Positions 37,380 through 49,247 of a stretch of DNA of 64,000 nt are shown one piece after another. The stretch is from Thuidium tamariscinum. Lineage: Eukaryota > Streptophyta > Bryopsida > Hypnales > Thuidiaceae. The position numbers and the translations under genes were made by a program. Location of the stretch: NCBI GenBank assembly GCA_947034885.2, contig OX344750.2:4526001-4590000 (forward strand), in the 5' to 3' direction. Positions within the stretch are counted from its first letter, which is position 1. Each line of letters begins with the position of its first letter. The notes beneath the pieces were generated by a model. The model did no database searches and had not been told where the DNA came from. It saw nothing but the letters and a program-made list of their open reading frames with translations.

Positions 37380-38310
37380 GGGTGTGTAGTTTTTTCAATT
37401 CTGTACCTAACTCCTTAACAGTCTAGTAATTTCAATCATATCTTATCTCTTTCTACTTACTATTTTTTTTTTCTGAGTATGATTATGAAATATTTTTTTG
37501 GTGATTTTTTTAATAAATATTCCTTGTTTCTTTGACATATTATGGAAAGAATGTCAAAGAAACAAGTTGGGAATTACTAGTCGGGAAACAAGTTGGAAAA
37601 CAAGTTGGAAAGATGCAAAGTGTAGGGTGTACACATTTTGGGGATAGAAAGGTTGAAAGATGAAACTTTAACCATTTGGAAAGATTTGAAAACAAATCTA
37701 TTTTTAAAATTCAAGCACCATGATCTTGCAATTAATAAGTCTTCTACTCTAAAATTATAGGAGGTGGGTACAAAGAAGCAACTAGTACACTATGAGAGGC
37801 TTTCTCCTTGTTGTAGTGACTCCCTTACAAAGAAAGGGAGCTACTCCAACTCCTACTTAATAGCTTCTCTATATACAAAGCCTCCTCTCCTACTATCCAG
37901 AACCAACAAATTTCAAGCTTGAATTCATGTCAATCTTTTAGAGAAAAACCATAACATTCACGAATAGGGAGGAAAGTGAGAGATTTAATTTACAATATGA
38001 CTATCAATAAATGGAATACTTTCATGCATAGTTGGATCTAAAGTTCATTAGCAAAGAGTAAATGCCATCCAATTTGTAGGCCAATGAAAACATTTTCATT
38101 CCTAGAGAAATCTTCAAAAGTCATCCATCCACTCTTTTAGACCTCAACACCTCTCTAAGGTTAACAATTCATATTGATTTTTTCAATCATATTTGTTTCA
38201 AATTAACATAGTTGGTGGGGAGCAAGCTATCATCCAAATTCTATGTTATAAATATTGTGATAATTTGTTTGGCCATGAATCCAAATATTGAATGAAAGGG
38301 ACAACAAGAG
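37380..38310. other. A+T-rich stretch without genes
   Basis: Apart from the hairpin at 37523-37566 I see no structure. Confidence 0.5.
37523..37566. repeat. Perfect 16-bp stem hairpin
   Basis: CTTGTTTCTTTGACAT at 37523-37538 pairs fully with ATGTCAAAGAAACAAG at 37551-37566 across a 12-base loop. Three AACAAGTTGG-like copies follow directly. Confidence 0.8.
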
Positions 38311-38354
38311 ATTCCTCTTTCTAAATCCATATACAAAAAATTTATTTACTCTAA

Positions 38355-38736
38355 GGACAAAACACCCATTTGCGCACTTGTTCCTTGCAATGGACTGTAG
38401 ATTCATACAAATGTGTAAGTAGAGTTTCCTTCATGTGTTTGCCACATACGTGATTGTAATTTGCTGACACAATTGAAGGACACATAAGAACATCTGGTTC
38501 GCTGAGTGCTGATTTTTGCAAGGTTCAGTTTCGGGGGCACCTATAGGACGGTTCTATAGGTTTAGGAAGCCAACACTTTGAAAATCTATAGAAATTACAT
38601 ATTGTACCCAAAAAAATCTAATTTTTTGTAATATTCATGATTTTCACTCACTAATACTAAAAGAATATCATTTTTAGAAAACGCTGCCTCCAACTATGAT
38701 GAATTCCTTATTTGGACGGTTTTGGTATTTCCACTG
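38355..38736 (+). mobile_element. Tourist-like MITE family K, 382 bp
   Basis: It is flanked by TAA on both sides (38352-38354, 38737-38739). The ends are GGACAAAACACCC and, in complement, CAGTGGAAATACCAAAACC. The interior aligns along its full length with the inverse of 48023-48399. A diverged direct repeat of about 42 bp lies outside on both sides (38311-38352 and 38748-38791). Confidence 0.8.
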
Positions 38737-38879
38737 TAACAAGAAACTCCTCTTTCTAAGTAAATCCATTTAAGAAAATTTATTTACTCTACGTTAAAGA
38801 GAAAGGGCAAGGGCAAGGGGCAAGGCCACGACGGATGCTTTTTTAATTTTACGGTGGGATAAATATCAGGGCACCTGGT

Positions 38880-39340
38880 TATTAAAAATAGTAACAAAGG
38901 GACGCTGAAGGAGTGGCGGCACCGCGTCCGTCCCGACTCCCGACTCCGGACGAATCGCCGCATTCGTAAAAAGTAAGTTCCACAGTCTACTACACTGGCT
39001 GAAAAATCTGACGTGCTCAGTTGGACCGTAGCTCCAGGGCCCGCCCTCTTGGACCTGGCTGGCTTCAAGTTGGGCCCGCCCCTTTCCAAAGGCCAGGAAT
39101 ATGCCGGCGACTGGTCCCTCCGCTTCTGGCTGGGGACTTCAGTCCGTCAGTTGCTGGCTGGCTGCGGTGGCTGCGGTCCGGTCCGATCCGGTCCCCCGCT
39201 ACGCAGCTCATGGGTCCAATGGAGGAAACTCGCCGCGGTCATGCACCGGTGCAGGTCCGCAGTTCAGTGCTGCAAAAGAACCCCGTTCACATTGCGGCGA
39301 TGGAGTGGGGACTCGTCAGTGCTCCGGTTTAGGGTTTCCC
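38880..39340. other. G+C-rich island, no gene recognised
   Basis: Composition shifts sharply to G+C, with many CpG and iterated GGTCCGGTCCGATCC-like words near 39175. Several overlapping open frames exist in different frames, none with a recognisable domain. Confidence 0.4.
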
Positions 39341-39479
39341 AAAACTGTGACTAAATTTCGCATGGTTTCTACTTACTTCTCTCATGCTTTTAGTGTAAAT
39401 TTTATTATATATATATATCGTTCTAAAAATGATCATTTGGCTAAAAACCCTGAACTGTTTTGAGATTGTAGGTTTGGGA

Positions 39480-40550
39480 TATTTGTATTGTTGGACTCAG
39501 TTGTTCTAGATCTTCTTCTTGACTTTCTTCTTGACTTTCTTAGGTTGATAGATTCAATCCATGAAAATACTAGAATATTACCTTATGCAAAAGTCAAATT
39601 TAACAAAAAAATCAAGTCATTTTTATAATTAAAAAGAGAGATGCCACATGTCATCTTAAGCATGATGTGAAGTGATGCACACCTATAAGAATCTAATGTG
39701 GAAATTCAATTTTGACACATGAGAGCCGATTTAGACGTTGAATGTCATCCATGGAAATTATTCTAACGTAGACCAAGCTTGGTCTACTTGGTCTACTTGG
39801 TCTTACATCTGAGGTCACTTTCTTGGTATAAAGACATAACAGAGACTCAGGCTTGGGGGGCAGGTCTCTCTTATCTGGATGCCATGGACTTGACTTTGAG
39901 CGAACTTTCGCACAAACTTTCCTGTCCCTCCCATTCTTTTGGTGCACGTATGTTGATCAAAAGAATGTCTCAGTGTTGAACATTTGGAGCACATGTCAAA
40001 GAGTTTCTTTCAAAATATCCCAACTTTCGGGGGAACTCCGTTTCGTGCCATGGCTTGCAGCGACTTGAGTGAGTGTGTCTGTAGCATACAAAGATTGCCA
40101 TTCATGCGCAAAAATAGCACATGTGAATGGCAAGTCTACAGAGGAAAGATCTTTAGGTATTTCATCAGTGTCTAAGGTAGCAGCACCTCAAAGCCATAAA
40201 CGGTACTCCAAGTCTTTCAGGAGTGTAAGAGTTTTAGTGGTTTTTTTTTAATCTGGCAACATATTGGTAGCAGGGCTTTTTTTTTCATTTTTTATGAAGA
40301 GGCAAAGTGGTGATGTAAAATGTTATTGTGGTGCTCCAAATTTTTAGAGAATATCACATTTGTACATATCACATATCTATAATTATGTTTTCATCCATAA
40401 TTTGGCAATTTCATTCAAGATTTTATAGTTTGAAGTTTTGTAGCAATAAACCTTATAATTTTTTGCCATTTTTTTTGCCAAAATTTTTTGGGGGTGCAAT
40501 TTGACACAAGAAAGCCAAAAAACCCAACCTAATTGGTAGTGAAACTTTTT
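39480..40550. other. Non-coding stretch
   Basis: It has a short TGGTCTACT triplication near 39778-39801. No gene or element border was recognised. Confidence 0.5.
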
Positions 40551-40552
40551 GT

Positions 40553-41289
40553 TTAACCCCTAAAGGACCAAGGTGCATTTTTTTGGAAACATGGTGATTT
40601 TGGGCAATTCACTACAAGTGGAGTTTTGTTTTGTTTTTCTTTGAAATTTTCACACAACATGCACCCAAGGAGTAGCTTTAAGGCCCAACAATTTTCATAA
40701 CTTTTGACTACATTGTTAAAAAGTCATTGCATGATATGTGATTTTCTTTGATCTTTGGACAACCTATGCAGCTCAAAAAACTTCTTTGAAAAAATAAGAA
40801 ATTGAAATTGGTTCTTTAGAATTTTATGTACATGGGAAGCTTTAAATCATTCCATTTGCATTAATGGAGTGAAAGTTATCAAGAGTTTTAGTTTGTGGGT
40901 ATCTATAGAGTCTTTAAAAACCATACCTACCTACAAACTAAAATTCCTCATAACTTTCACTTCATTACTCCAAAGAGAATCATTCAAAGCTTCCCATATA
41001 CATATAATTCTAAAGAACCAATTTCAATTTCTTAATTTTTTCAAAAAGTGATTATTAAAGATTTTTTTTTGCACTGCCTGGGTTGTCTAAAGATAAAAGA
41101 AAATCACATATCATGCAATAACTTTTTAACAATGTAGTCAAGAGCTATGAAAATCATTGGGCCTTAAAGGTACTCCTTCGGCACGTGTTGTGTGAAAATT
41201 TCAAAGGAAACAAAAAAACCTCCACTCATAGAGAGCTGCCCAAAATTGCTATGTTGCCAAAAGACGTAGCTTGGTCCTTTGTGGATTAA
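40553..41289. mobile_element. TTAA-flanked near-palindromic element (family C), 737 bp
   Basis: The left end is TTAACCCCTAAAGGACCAAG and the right end in complement is TTAATCCACAAAGGACCAAG. The two halves are inverted copies of each other across almost the whole element, about 350 bases per arm with many small differences, meeting near 40905-40920. TTAA lies at both edges with no wider flank match. Transcription through it would give a long hairpin RNA. It contains no open frame with a recognisable domain. Confidence 0.85.
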
Positions 41290-41299
41290 GCTAACTTTC

Positions 41300-42360
41300 A
41301 CCTAATTTTAACCCCATGTCTAAAATCTATCCCTACAAATTCTTGTCTAAAATGTACTCCCACTATTCATGAAACTTTAGGTTGATTTTTAAAATACCTA
41401 TTTTGAGCACTTTCAATATTCATAATTTATTCATACTATGTCCAAAAAGTACATTCTAAGATAATTTAGAGTCCCCTTTGACTACCAACAAGACCCCACA
41501 AAAAAATTCAATATAATATTGAAAATTGTGTAGAATTGCTTATTTGGTTGATTTTAGGTGTCGTTACCTTAGATCAATAGATTTAGTGGAGAGATGTTGC
41601 AAGTAGAATTTGAATTTCTTATTACTCAAAGAGTATGGTATAAGTTTTCAAAAGCAACATGTTTTAGGTTCAAACTAGGAATGGCTTGTGACTTGATAGG
41701 AAACAATGAATCTGGAATCTTGAAGCAAAAGAAAGTTAAATATATGAATAGAAATACCAATGAATAGTCACTTTATTAATTTACTAGAATTTGAAGTAAG
41801 AGACTTGGCATTTTCACATGTAGACTTGAAGAGTGCATAACACATAAATTGTAAAAAACACATGAGAGAAAAGATAGCTAGGGTTCCTTTTATTCTACAA
41901 TTTAAAAAAACAAATCACTTAGATGGTGATGTAGTTCCAAAATACCCCCCTCCCCCCTCCATAAAATTATATAAAATTCATTTTATTGTTATTGATTTTT
42001 CGAAGAATTAAATTGAATGTTGGTTATATAAATTACTAGATCAATTTTTTTTTAAAAGTGTGTTTTAATACCATATGTAAAATTCTCAGTTGGCACTCAA
42101 GTGCCAAAATTGCATTTCCATATCAAATTCTCAAGGTTCTACATGAGCTCACACCATTCACATGATGATAAGTGTCACTTTTTTTAATTTTAAAAATGAC
42201 ATACTTTTTGCCAAATCTGACCCAAAATTTCCCCCCTCCCTCCCAACCAACCCTTTTTTTTCCGACACCATGGGGCCAAATTGCACCATTTCAAAATAAA
42301 TGCCTTTTTTTTGGCCTGATAAAAGTAGTCTTTTTTCGCAAATTTTTTTCCAATTCTCTT
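41300..42360. other. A+T-rich stretch without genes
   Basis: No recognisable coding or terminal repeats. It ends at the family E repeat. Confidence 0.5.
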
Positions 42361-42364
42361 TTAA

Positions 42365-42531
42365 ACATGGATGAAGGCACCAAAGTTTGGATGAAAAAGT
42401 GCATGAATATGATGGAAAAGTATTTTTAAGTCCAAAAGATGGATGAATGTAGAAATACAGTGCTTCACCAAATTTGAAGTGATTACCATCTTGGCACTTT
42501 CTCAAAAAGTAAAAAAAAAAGGGCTGCTCCC
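42365..42531 (+). repeat. Dispersed repeat family E
   Basis: The units GGATGAAAAAGTGCATGAAT, TAAGTCCAAAAGATGGATGA and GATTACCATCTTGGCACTTT end with CTCAAAAAGTAAAAAA and then GGGCTG. The same block occurs at 51125 and, inverted, at 59036. Confidence 0.7.
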
Positions 42532-42628
42532 AACCTGACCCTCAACATTGAACACCGCAGGGCCTCCAAATATCGAGGGCTGCTGGGGATGCCCAGATAT
42601 ACCGACTCCTGGAGCCAGGGTCTTATCA

Positions 42629-43061
42629 AGAACTTCCATTGGCACCGAGAATCTTATTATTAACTCTTATCTTTTTCTTTTCAAAGGGAGGTGAATTCAC
42701 TCCTATCTTTTCAGGAACTTCAATTGGCACCGAGAATCTTATTATGAACTCTTATCTTTTTCTTTTCAAAGGAAGGTGAATTCACTCTTATCTTTTCAGG
42801 AACTTCCATTGGCACCGAGAATCTTATTATTAACTCTTATCTTTTTCTTTTCAAAGGAAGGTGAATTCACTCTTATCTTTTCAGGAACTTCAATTGGCAC
42901 CGAGAATCTTATTATGAACTCTTATCTTTTTCTTTTCAAAGGAAGGTGAATTCACTCTTATCTTTTCAGGAACTTCCATTGGCACCGAGAATCTTATTAT
43001 GAACTCTTATCTTTTTCTTTTCAAAGGAAGATGAATTCACTCTTATCTTTCCAAGGAACTG
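42629..43061 (+). repeat. 85-bp minisatellite, five units plus a partial
   Basis: Units start at 42631, 42716, 42801, 42886 and 42971, with a last part at 43057. Each has TTGGCACCGAGAATCTTATT, TCTTATCTTTTTCTTTTC and AGGTGAATTCACTC. Units 1 and 3 share CCATT/ATTAAC and units 2 and 4 share CAATT/ATGAAC. This indicates amplification as a 170-bp pair. Confidence 0.95.
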
Positions 43062-43544
43062 AGGCGGAAGAGCCGATTAGCCGAATGAATCCTGAGATAT
43101 TCATTGATTCCTTCAGCTGAGGACGGGCGGAGATCGTGCGGCAAGGACCGCCAATTCCCAACCGACGTCCCATCCGAGGCGAGTCCCATCCGAGGCGAGG
43201 CGATTTGAACTGGGTGGCCATTTGAACTGGGTGGCCATTTGAAATTCTCTAATTCGGGCACCTGATGGTTGATCAGTGGATTCCTTGGTTGCTGCTCCCC
43301 GAAGGAGAAGGAGAGCCGAGCAGTGAGCAGCAGTGAGCAGTCGCCACGACCAGCAATTATCACGCTTAATTGGGACTATAAGTTGCAGTAAGTAACTTAA
43401 GTGAGGAAAGGTTTCAATTCAATTTCTTAATTCAAATTATTAGTCAAATCTGAAATTTTTGAAATAGGAATCGGGAGATGCGGTGATGATACGCTTTTTG
43501 GCTCCCTGCGAATGGGACACGATCCCGTGTGGCCCACCTCAGTC

Positions 43545-43605
43545 CTCCGTTTACCGTGCAGGGCCTGTACTGTGCAGTGGTGTTTGGGCAATGCACGGTA
43601 AACAG
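43545..43605. repeat. Inverted repeat around a G+C-rich stretch
   Basis: CGTTTACCGTGCAGG and, in complement, TGTTTACCGTGCAT flank about 30 bases. The pairing is strong but short. Confidence 0.5.
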
Positions 43606-43683
43606 GGAACCGGTAAGTAGGTACTAAGTAGCGAATGCTGATGACTTTGTAAGAATATCCTTAGGGCCTCCTTACATGAGAGA

Positions 43684-44105
43684 GGCGGGGTAAACTAGCC
43701 CCCTACATAACATTCAGTAGCGCATGGAAGGACTGCCTTCCCCTTGGTGAAGTCCCCATCACCTAATTTCATCTGACATTTCTTGGAGTTGCAACTTTAG
43801 TTATTGATTGGAGTGGAATACCATTTTAGCTGGATGGAATGGCGTGGAATATCCCACACCATTTCATCCGCTGGGAGGCAGTGTGACACTCTGCTACTAA
43901 ATGTAATGTAACTCAGCCCCTCCAAGTCATTCTAGAGGTGCAAGTAAAAAAATGTCTCTTATTTTGTGCTTGATTAATTTATCTTTTATTCCCCTCCTAG
44001 CTAATTTGGGACCTTTGATTGCATGTACAAATTCAAAACTTGCAATTTTTATCATATGTGGAAGATACAAAATTTCAACATCATCCTTGCTCATGAGAGT
44101 TTGGT
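43684..44105 (+). mobile_element. MITE family A copy, interrupted by family L
   Basis: The left end GGCGGGGTAAACTAGCCCCC is cut by the L element at 43706-43908. It resumes at ACTCAGCCCCTCCAAGTCAT and continues through GGTGCAAGTAAAAAAATG to about 44105, where the end is eroded. Confidence 0.65.
43706..43908 (-). mobile_element. MITE family L, 203 bp, inserted in a family A MITE
   Basis: The ends are CATAACATTCAGTAGC and, in complement, CATTACATTTAGTAGC. A TA dinucleotide flanks both sides. Removing the element by eye rejoins family A sequence (CCCCCTA with ACTCAGCCCCTCC). The middle holds a dyad, GGTGTGGAATATTCC-like. Confidence 0.78.
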
Positions 44106-45700
44106 GATTTGTGCTAATTGAAGTAATAAAACAAAATAGGCTCCACTAATTGTCTTGTTGGGGTGGGTGAGCTAAAAAATAGAATGCCATGTTTCATTAA
44201 TATTAGTTGAGATTGGTCAATCTTCTGGGAATCAATGTGAATGGAGTTCTTGGCGTATCCTCCAACATCCACATAAAAATGCAATTGTTCATTTAAATTT
44301 ATACCACTAGTGTTAAGTTTGTTCAATGATAGAGTATATAAGGAGGTCCTTAGTCCTAGGTTGATAACTGAGCACTACAATAATATACCTTGTGGATTTG
44401 TATCCGCATTTATTTCTAGCTTCAACCCCAAAGAAAAGTACCTTAACCTTGTCACTATACTTGGGTTCACAAACCACCCAACACTTTCCATTCCATAATG
44501 GCCTAATCACAAATCAACTTGTTTTCTGACATTACTATAATCAATGTACTCCTTCTACTTCCACTCATTGGCTTAGGATGGCATCGTTACACTCTCAAAG
44601 GTTTTGCTAGCTCAATTCGAGGGCAAAATATAAATATAAGAAATTATTGTGTGGAAAAAAATTGCAAAGATGTTAAAATTGATGAACCTTTTGAGGTTGC
44701 ATTAGGTTGATATTCTTGCTTTTGTATGTTCAAATACAATTGAAGTGACCACTTAAAATTTACATTGAAGATGCTTTAATGCTTTAATTTCTGCAATACT
44801 GGGAATTTCATTGTGTTGTAAACATTGTAGTAGAGAAGTCAATCGAATATTAGAATTGTAATGTGGGCATACTCATTATAGATCCTAACTCCATCCCTAT
44901 AGTTGAAGATTTTAGGGGTTGAAATAGACTGAAATTTTGGACAAAAATAGAGATTTAGAAGCAACTAATGGACATGCCCATAATGGGTATAGCTACCTTA
45001 ATACAATCTTTACCAATTACTAGTTCATTTTGCTCACATTGAGAACATTAGTAGAAACATGGATTCCATTATTGATGGAAATAACTAATGAGAAGACCCA
45101 CAAGACTAATTAGATCCATTGCTTTAGGTCTTTCTACTAACCATGTTTTCACTGGTAAAAAGTTGATTGGTTAATTTAAAGAAACCATTAGTTTGTTAGT
45201 TGGTATACTATTGTAATGTACAATAGAACTTTTTTTAACACGATAGGTTTAGGACCAATTTGACACATTGGCTTACAAAGATTAATTGGCTCATAGAAGG
45301 CCAACTTAGAGAGGTTCTATTATAGATAATACACAACATTTTTGGGTGTTAAGCGCACAATCATTTGAAAGATTAATTTTTGAAGACGGGAAACTTGAAG
45401 GTACACAATGTTGCATTGCATGTGGAATGAAAACTATACACTGTGCTCCAAGTTTATATATAGGTATACCTAGAATAATCCCTAATTAAAATTTTGTCTC
45501 TCCTATGCACATAAGCTTAACTGATGATCAATTTTACATAAATGATAGTTCAAGCATGCATCCAAACCCAAAGAAGACCAAGGTAGGAGGTTCGTAAAAC
45601 ACTTGGGCTTTAAAAGCACCCACCTCTTAAATTGTACATTATTTGTACATTATTTTTTGTTTTCACATTGCACCAACAATGTACAAATAGTGTGCTTTTC
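44106..45700. other. A+T-rich stretch without genes
   Basis: Short frames only; no element ends recognised. Confidence 0.5.
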
Positions 45701-45704
45701 AAGA

Positions 45705-45880
45705 AGTGATTGCTTCTAGTGACCATTGTATTTCAACTTCAAAAATTCATAATGAATTCTTCAAAGCTCCAAAAAATATGAAATAACTTGAATCAGATGC
45801 CGCTTCGACTTGTCTTTCAAGAAAAAATTGGGTGAAAAATATTTCAAGAAGTCTGACCTCCCCAAATGAGTTTCCAGTTC
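45705..45880 (-). mobile_element. MITE family P fragment
   Basis: It shares ATTGCTTCTAGTGACCATTG, ACTTCAAAAATTCATAATGA and CTCCAAAAAATATGAAATAA with the copy at 35500. A shorter remnant lies near 19005-19080. Confidence 0.5.
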
Positions 45881-46193
45881 TTAAATGGTTGATGATGTGG
45901 TCAAAATTCAAATCATATATCAGTATGCTCAGGGCATGCCCAGCAGAGATAAGATACAGGTAAATAATTCAATTGTGAAAATAGGAAATTCATGCCAGCA
46001 GGCACCACCTGAAAAACTCGTTTTTGCCAGGGCAGTGTATGCATGAGCAGCACGATGCAATTTGTCCTTCTTTTTATAATTCACTGCAATTTTATTCAAT
46101 TCTGCTGCCATCGGCACCCCGGCAGTCTTTGTAGGGGCAAAGAAAAAACAAGAAGTTTTGAGGAAAAAACAAAAGGAGCACTCAAAGGAACTG

Positions 46194-46398
46194 CATTACA
46201 TTCAATAGCAGACTGGCACACTGCCTCCCAGCGGATGAAATGGTGTGGAATATCCCACACCATTCCATCCAGCACCAATGGTATTTCACGCCATTCTGTA
46301 ACTAAAGTTGCAACTTCCAAGAAATGTCAGATGAAAATTAGGTGATGGGGACTTCACCAAGGGGAAGGCAGTCCTTCCATAGGCTACTGAATGTTATG
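46194..46398 (+). mobile_element. MITE family L, 205 bp
   Basis: The ends are CATTACATTCAATAGC and, in complement, CATAACATTCAGTAGCC. It is the inverse of 43706-43908 along its whole length, including GGTGTGGAATATCCCACACC and ACTTCACCAAGGGGAAGGCA. TG flanks both sides. Confidence 0.78.
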
Positions 46399-46516
46399 TG
46401 ATGCATACTTCCATCCAAGGAATAACAACCCATTGCATAATTCAAAGTATTATTTATTTCTCGAAGAACTCGGACGGAACTGCTTGACGGAACCCCTTGC
46501 ATTGAAAGGTGATAAT

Positions 46517-47446
46517 TTAACCCCTAAAGAACCAAGGCCTTTTTCTGTCAAAAACCTCTCAAAACTGCCATTTCTGTTGCAATCACCCAAGAAAACAAAA
46601 AATAATAATTTTTTAAGAATCTAACCATAGGATCTTGTACTTAACTTGATTGAGATCATGTGGTAAAAATTTCATGAAGTTTGACCGTATAGATTAGAAG
46701 ATATGAGCATTCAAAGTTGGAAATACAATTTTTTTTGAACTGTGGACTGCAATTTCAGATGACTTTGATTGCCGTTTGTTGAACTTTTTTGCACTATAGA
46801 CTTTGATTTTTTTTTAAATTGTGTTTGATAATTGAGTTAAGAGTCCAAGAAAAAAAACTTACACAAAAAGCACTTGATTTTCATTCTTTGAAAAATTGTT
46901 AAGTAGATGTAGGTCCAAGATTTAAAGAAAAACTAAATGGTTAATAACTCTAAGGTGGGATTGAAATACAATAATCCCAATGGTGAGATTGTTCTAGAAA
47001 GTAACCATAACCTTGTCCAACAATTTCTTTTGAAAAAATGTGAAAATTGCATTTAGAAATGAATCCTATAGGTTATTTTTTTGAGAAATTGTTTAGATTG
47101 CCCGAGAAATAAGATTGTCCATAACTTTCTCATTATAAGTCCAAATAGAATGAATCAAAGCTTCACATGTAGGCAAAAATATATTATTTCAGAAAAAAAA
47201 ATCAAAAAATCAAACTTTGAATTTTTGCAAAAAAAAATTCTGCCTACCGAACGAAAATTTGGGCTTTTTGTGGTATAACTTTTGCTTCTGGTCACCAATT
47301 GAAATAAAAATTACATTCCCACAAAACTAATCAGTTTTTCTATCTTGTGAGAAAGTTTCAAAAGGTTTCACCAAAAATTGAAGTCTACATAACTTGCCCA
47401 AACTCCAAATTGTCCTCCGAGGGGACAACGGTCCTTTAGGGGTTAA
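46517..47446. mobile_element. TTAA-flanked element, long class (family C, second subtype), 930 bp
   Basis: The left end is TTAACCCCTAAAGAACCAAG and the right end in complement is TTAACCCCTAAAGGACCGTT, with TTAA at 46517-46520 and 47443-47446. The interior differs from the 40553 element, but part of it (near 46930-47000) recurs in reverse at about 52990-53070. It is non-coding. Confidence 0.75.
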
Positions 47447-48022
47447 GAGCAATTGCTTCGCCGGGTTTTTTTCCCTTGGTTCGATGTACTGTTTCCTTTA
47501 TCAGTGGAAATTGTCCATTTGTTTAAAAGAAAAAAAGAAAAAGGTGATCATTTCAATTGTTTTGACACAAATGAAGAAAAGTGATTTCGGAGTAAGTACA
47601 ATTGAAACAACAAAACCTGGGTAACCGACTTTGGTCTGGATGGAGGGGTACTCACTAAAGAGCCGGCTAATTTATTATATCTGCAACAAATCATGCTCAT
47701 GTTCAGTTATAGACTTACGGCAAGTTCTTTTTTAAAATTCATTTCTTGGTGTTTTGTCTTTCAAAATTGGACTGCGGCTCTTTGTTGTCTGCCAGGCCAC
47801 TTGTGGCTGGTTGTGTATTTTTCTTCTGGCAATGAAATTCCGTTTCATTTGTTTCAAAAAAATAAAATAAAATTGGACTGCGTTATCAAGATACTTCAAC
47901 AATTGACAGCCCGACCTGGACGGAGGGTTTGCTGTTTGCATGTTTTCCAATTAGGAATTGCTAAACCCAAAAGAAAGTAACATGAAATTGAAGGATTCAA
48001 ATTGCAATGTAATTGGATATTA

Positions 48023-48399
48023 CAGTGGAAACACCCAAAACCGTGCAAAGAAGGAATTCAGCATAGTTGGAGGGAGTATTTTCTAAAAATGACATTTTCC
48101 TAGTATTAGTGAGTGAAAATCATGAATATTCAAAAAAAAAATTCCAATACAGTATGTAATTTCTACAGATTTTCAAAGTGTTGGCTCCCTAGACCTGTGA
48201 AACCGTCTGGTAGGTGCCTCCAAAACTAAAACTTGCGAAAATTAGCATTGAGCCAACCAGATTCTCCTATGTGCCCTTCAATTGTGTCAGCTAATTATAA
48301 TTACACATGTGGGGAACACATTAAGGAAAGTCTACTGACACAATTGGGTGAATCTATGGTCCATTCCAAAGAACATGCACAGGAATGGGTGTTTTGCCC
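48023..48399 (-). mobile_element. Tourist-like MITE family K, 377 bp, reverse copy
   Basis: It is flanked by TTA on both sides (48020-48022, 48400-48402). The ends are CAGTGGAAACACCCAAAACC and, in complement, GGGCAAAACACCCATTCC. Its interior is the inverse of 38355-38736. Two independent copies with matched TWA sites fix the boundaries well. Confidence 0.82.
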
Positions 48400-48534
48400 T
48401 TATTGTGTTTCAATTCTGACTCAAATGAAAGTTCTTTCACTAGAAGAGCCAGCAATTAGGAGCAAGATTGCATAACCAACAAACCTGATGGATATGAGGG
48501 TAGAGAGTTTTAGAATGTAGGGGTAGTAAGAGCA

Positions 48535-48765
48535 CTTCCAATGCGTGTATGCAAACAACACGGAAACGGTGCAAATGGGCGTTTTGACGTCACTTTGCCA
48601 AAAGCTGCTTCTCAATGCAGCTGCTACTACCAACCGCATTTCCCAGGGCTTTGCATATAAGAGCCCTAGCTCTGCATATTTGGGCGATTTGCCAAGCACG
48701 GAATACAACTCCGTGAGTAGATTCTCTGACAATGATGACACGTGGTGGTGGTTCTAGGGTTCAAA
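48535..48765 (+). promoter_or_regulatory. Region with bZIP-type palindromes and a TATA-like site
   Basis: TGACGTCA near 48593, GCATATAAGAG near 48652 and ACACGTGG near 48738 resemble plant regulatory words. GAGCACTTCCAATGCG at the left also resembles Tourist MITE ends, so this may instead be an element fragment. No gene follows. Confidence 0.25.
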
Positions 48766-48967
48766 GATGCAAAGATTCTTCAGGAAGATAAAAAAAAGGG
48801 AAAGTTTGCCGTCTCCGATCTGTTGTCACGTTGGGACATTGGAAGTTGAAAATGAACTTGGCCCGATCTCTGCTACAACAACAGACCCAAGCCTTACAAT
48901 TTCTCATGTTATTTTCAAGATAAGCATTGGAGGGGCTCTAATACTTATTTGTTTTTGAAAAAGCCCC

Positions 48968-49218
48968 ATATATTGGTCCGGGTGAACTGGCCCCCTTGCT
49001 CGGCCACTCCAAGTAACTCCAGGGGGGCAAGTAAAACAAAAAGCCCCCCTATTTTGTATTTATCTAATTTACCTTACACACACCTCCCAAATAATTTCGG
49101 GCCTTTGATTACAAATATGAATTTAGAATTTGCAAAAAAAAATATTTGCAAAAAAATAAAAAATTCCAGCATTTTCCCAAGCGGCCGAGCGAGGAGGTCA
49201 GTTCACCCCGGCCCATAT
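48968..49218 (+). mobile_element. MITE family A, 251 bp
   Basis: The inverted ends match over about 35 bp: GGGTGAACTGGCCCCCTTGC at left, GGGTGAACTGACCTCCTCGC in complement at right. CCCATAT occurs at both edges and could be a 7-bp target duplication. The interior is A+T-rich with CCTTTGATTACAAATATG. A second family copy starts about 30 bases downstream in the same orientation. Confidence 0.78.
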
Positions 49219-49247
49219 TTCCTTAGTAAAATACAGAGGGAGTATAG

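Noticed and set aside
39013-39463. Three overlapping frames of 103-120 codons in a G+C-rich island
   Set aside because: The same bases are open in three frames, as expected from composition, and no domain or splice structure stands out.
47440-47545. A tRNA gene or full tRNA-derived SINE around GGTTCGATGT
   Set aside because: Only a B-box-like word is present; no A box or cloverleaf could be built.
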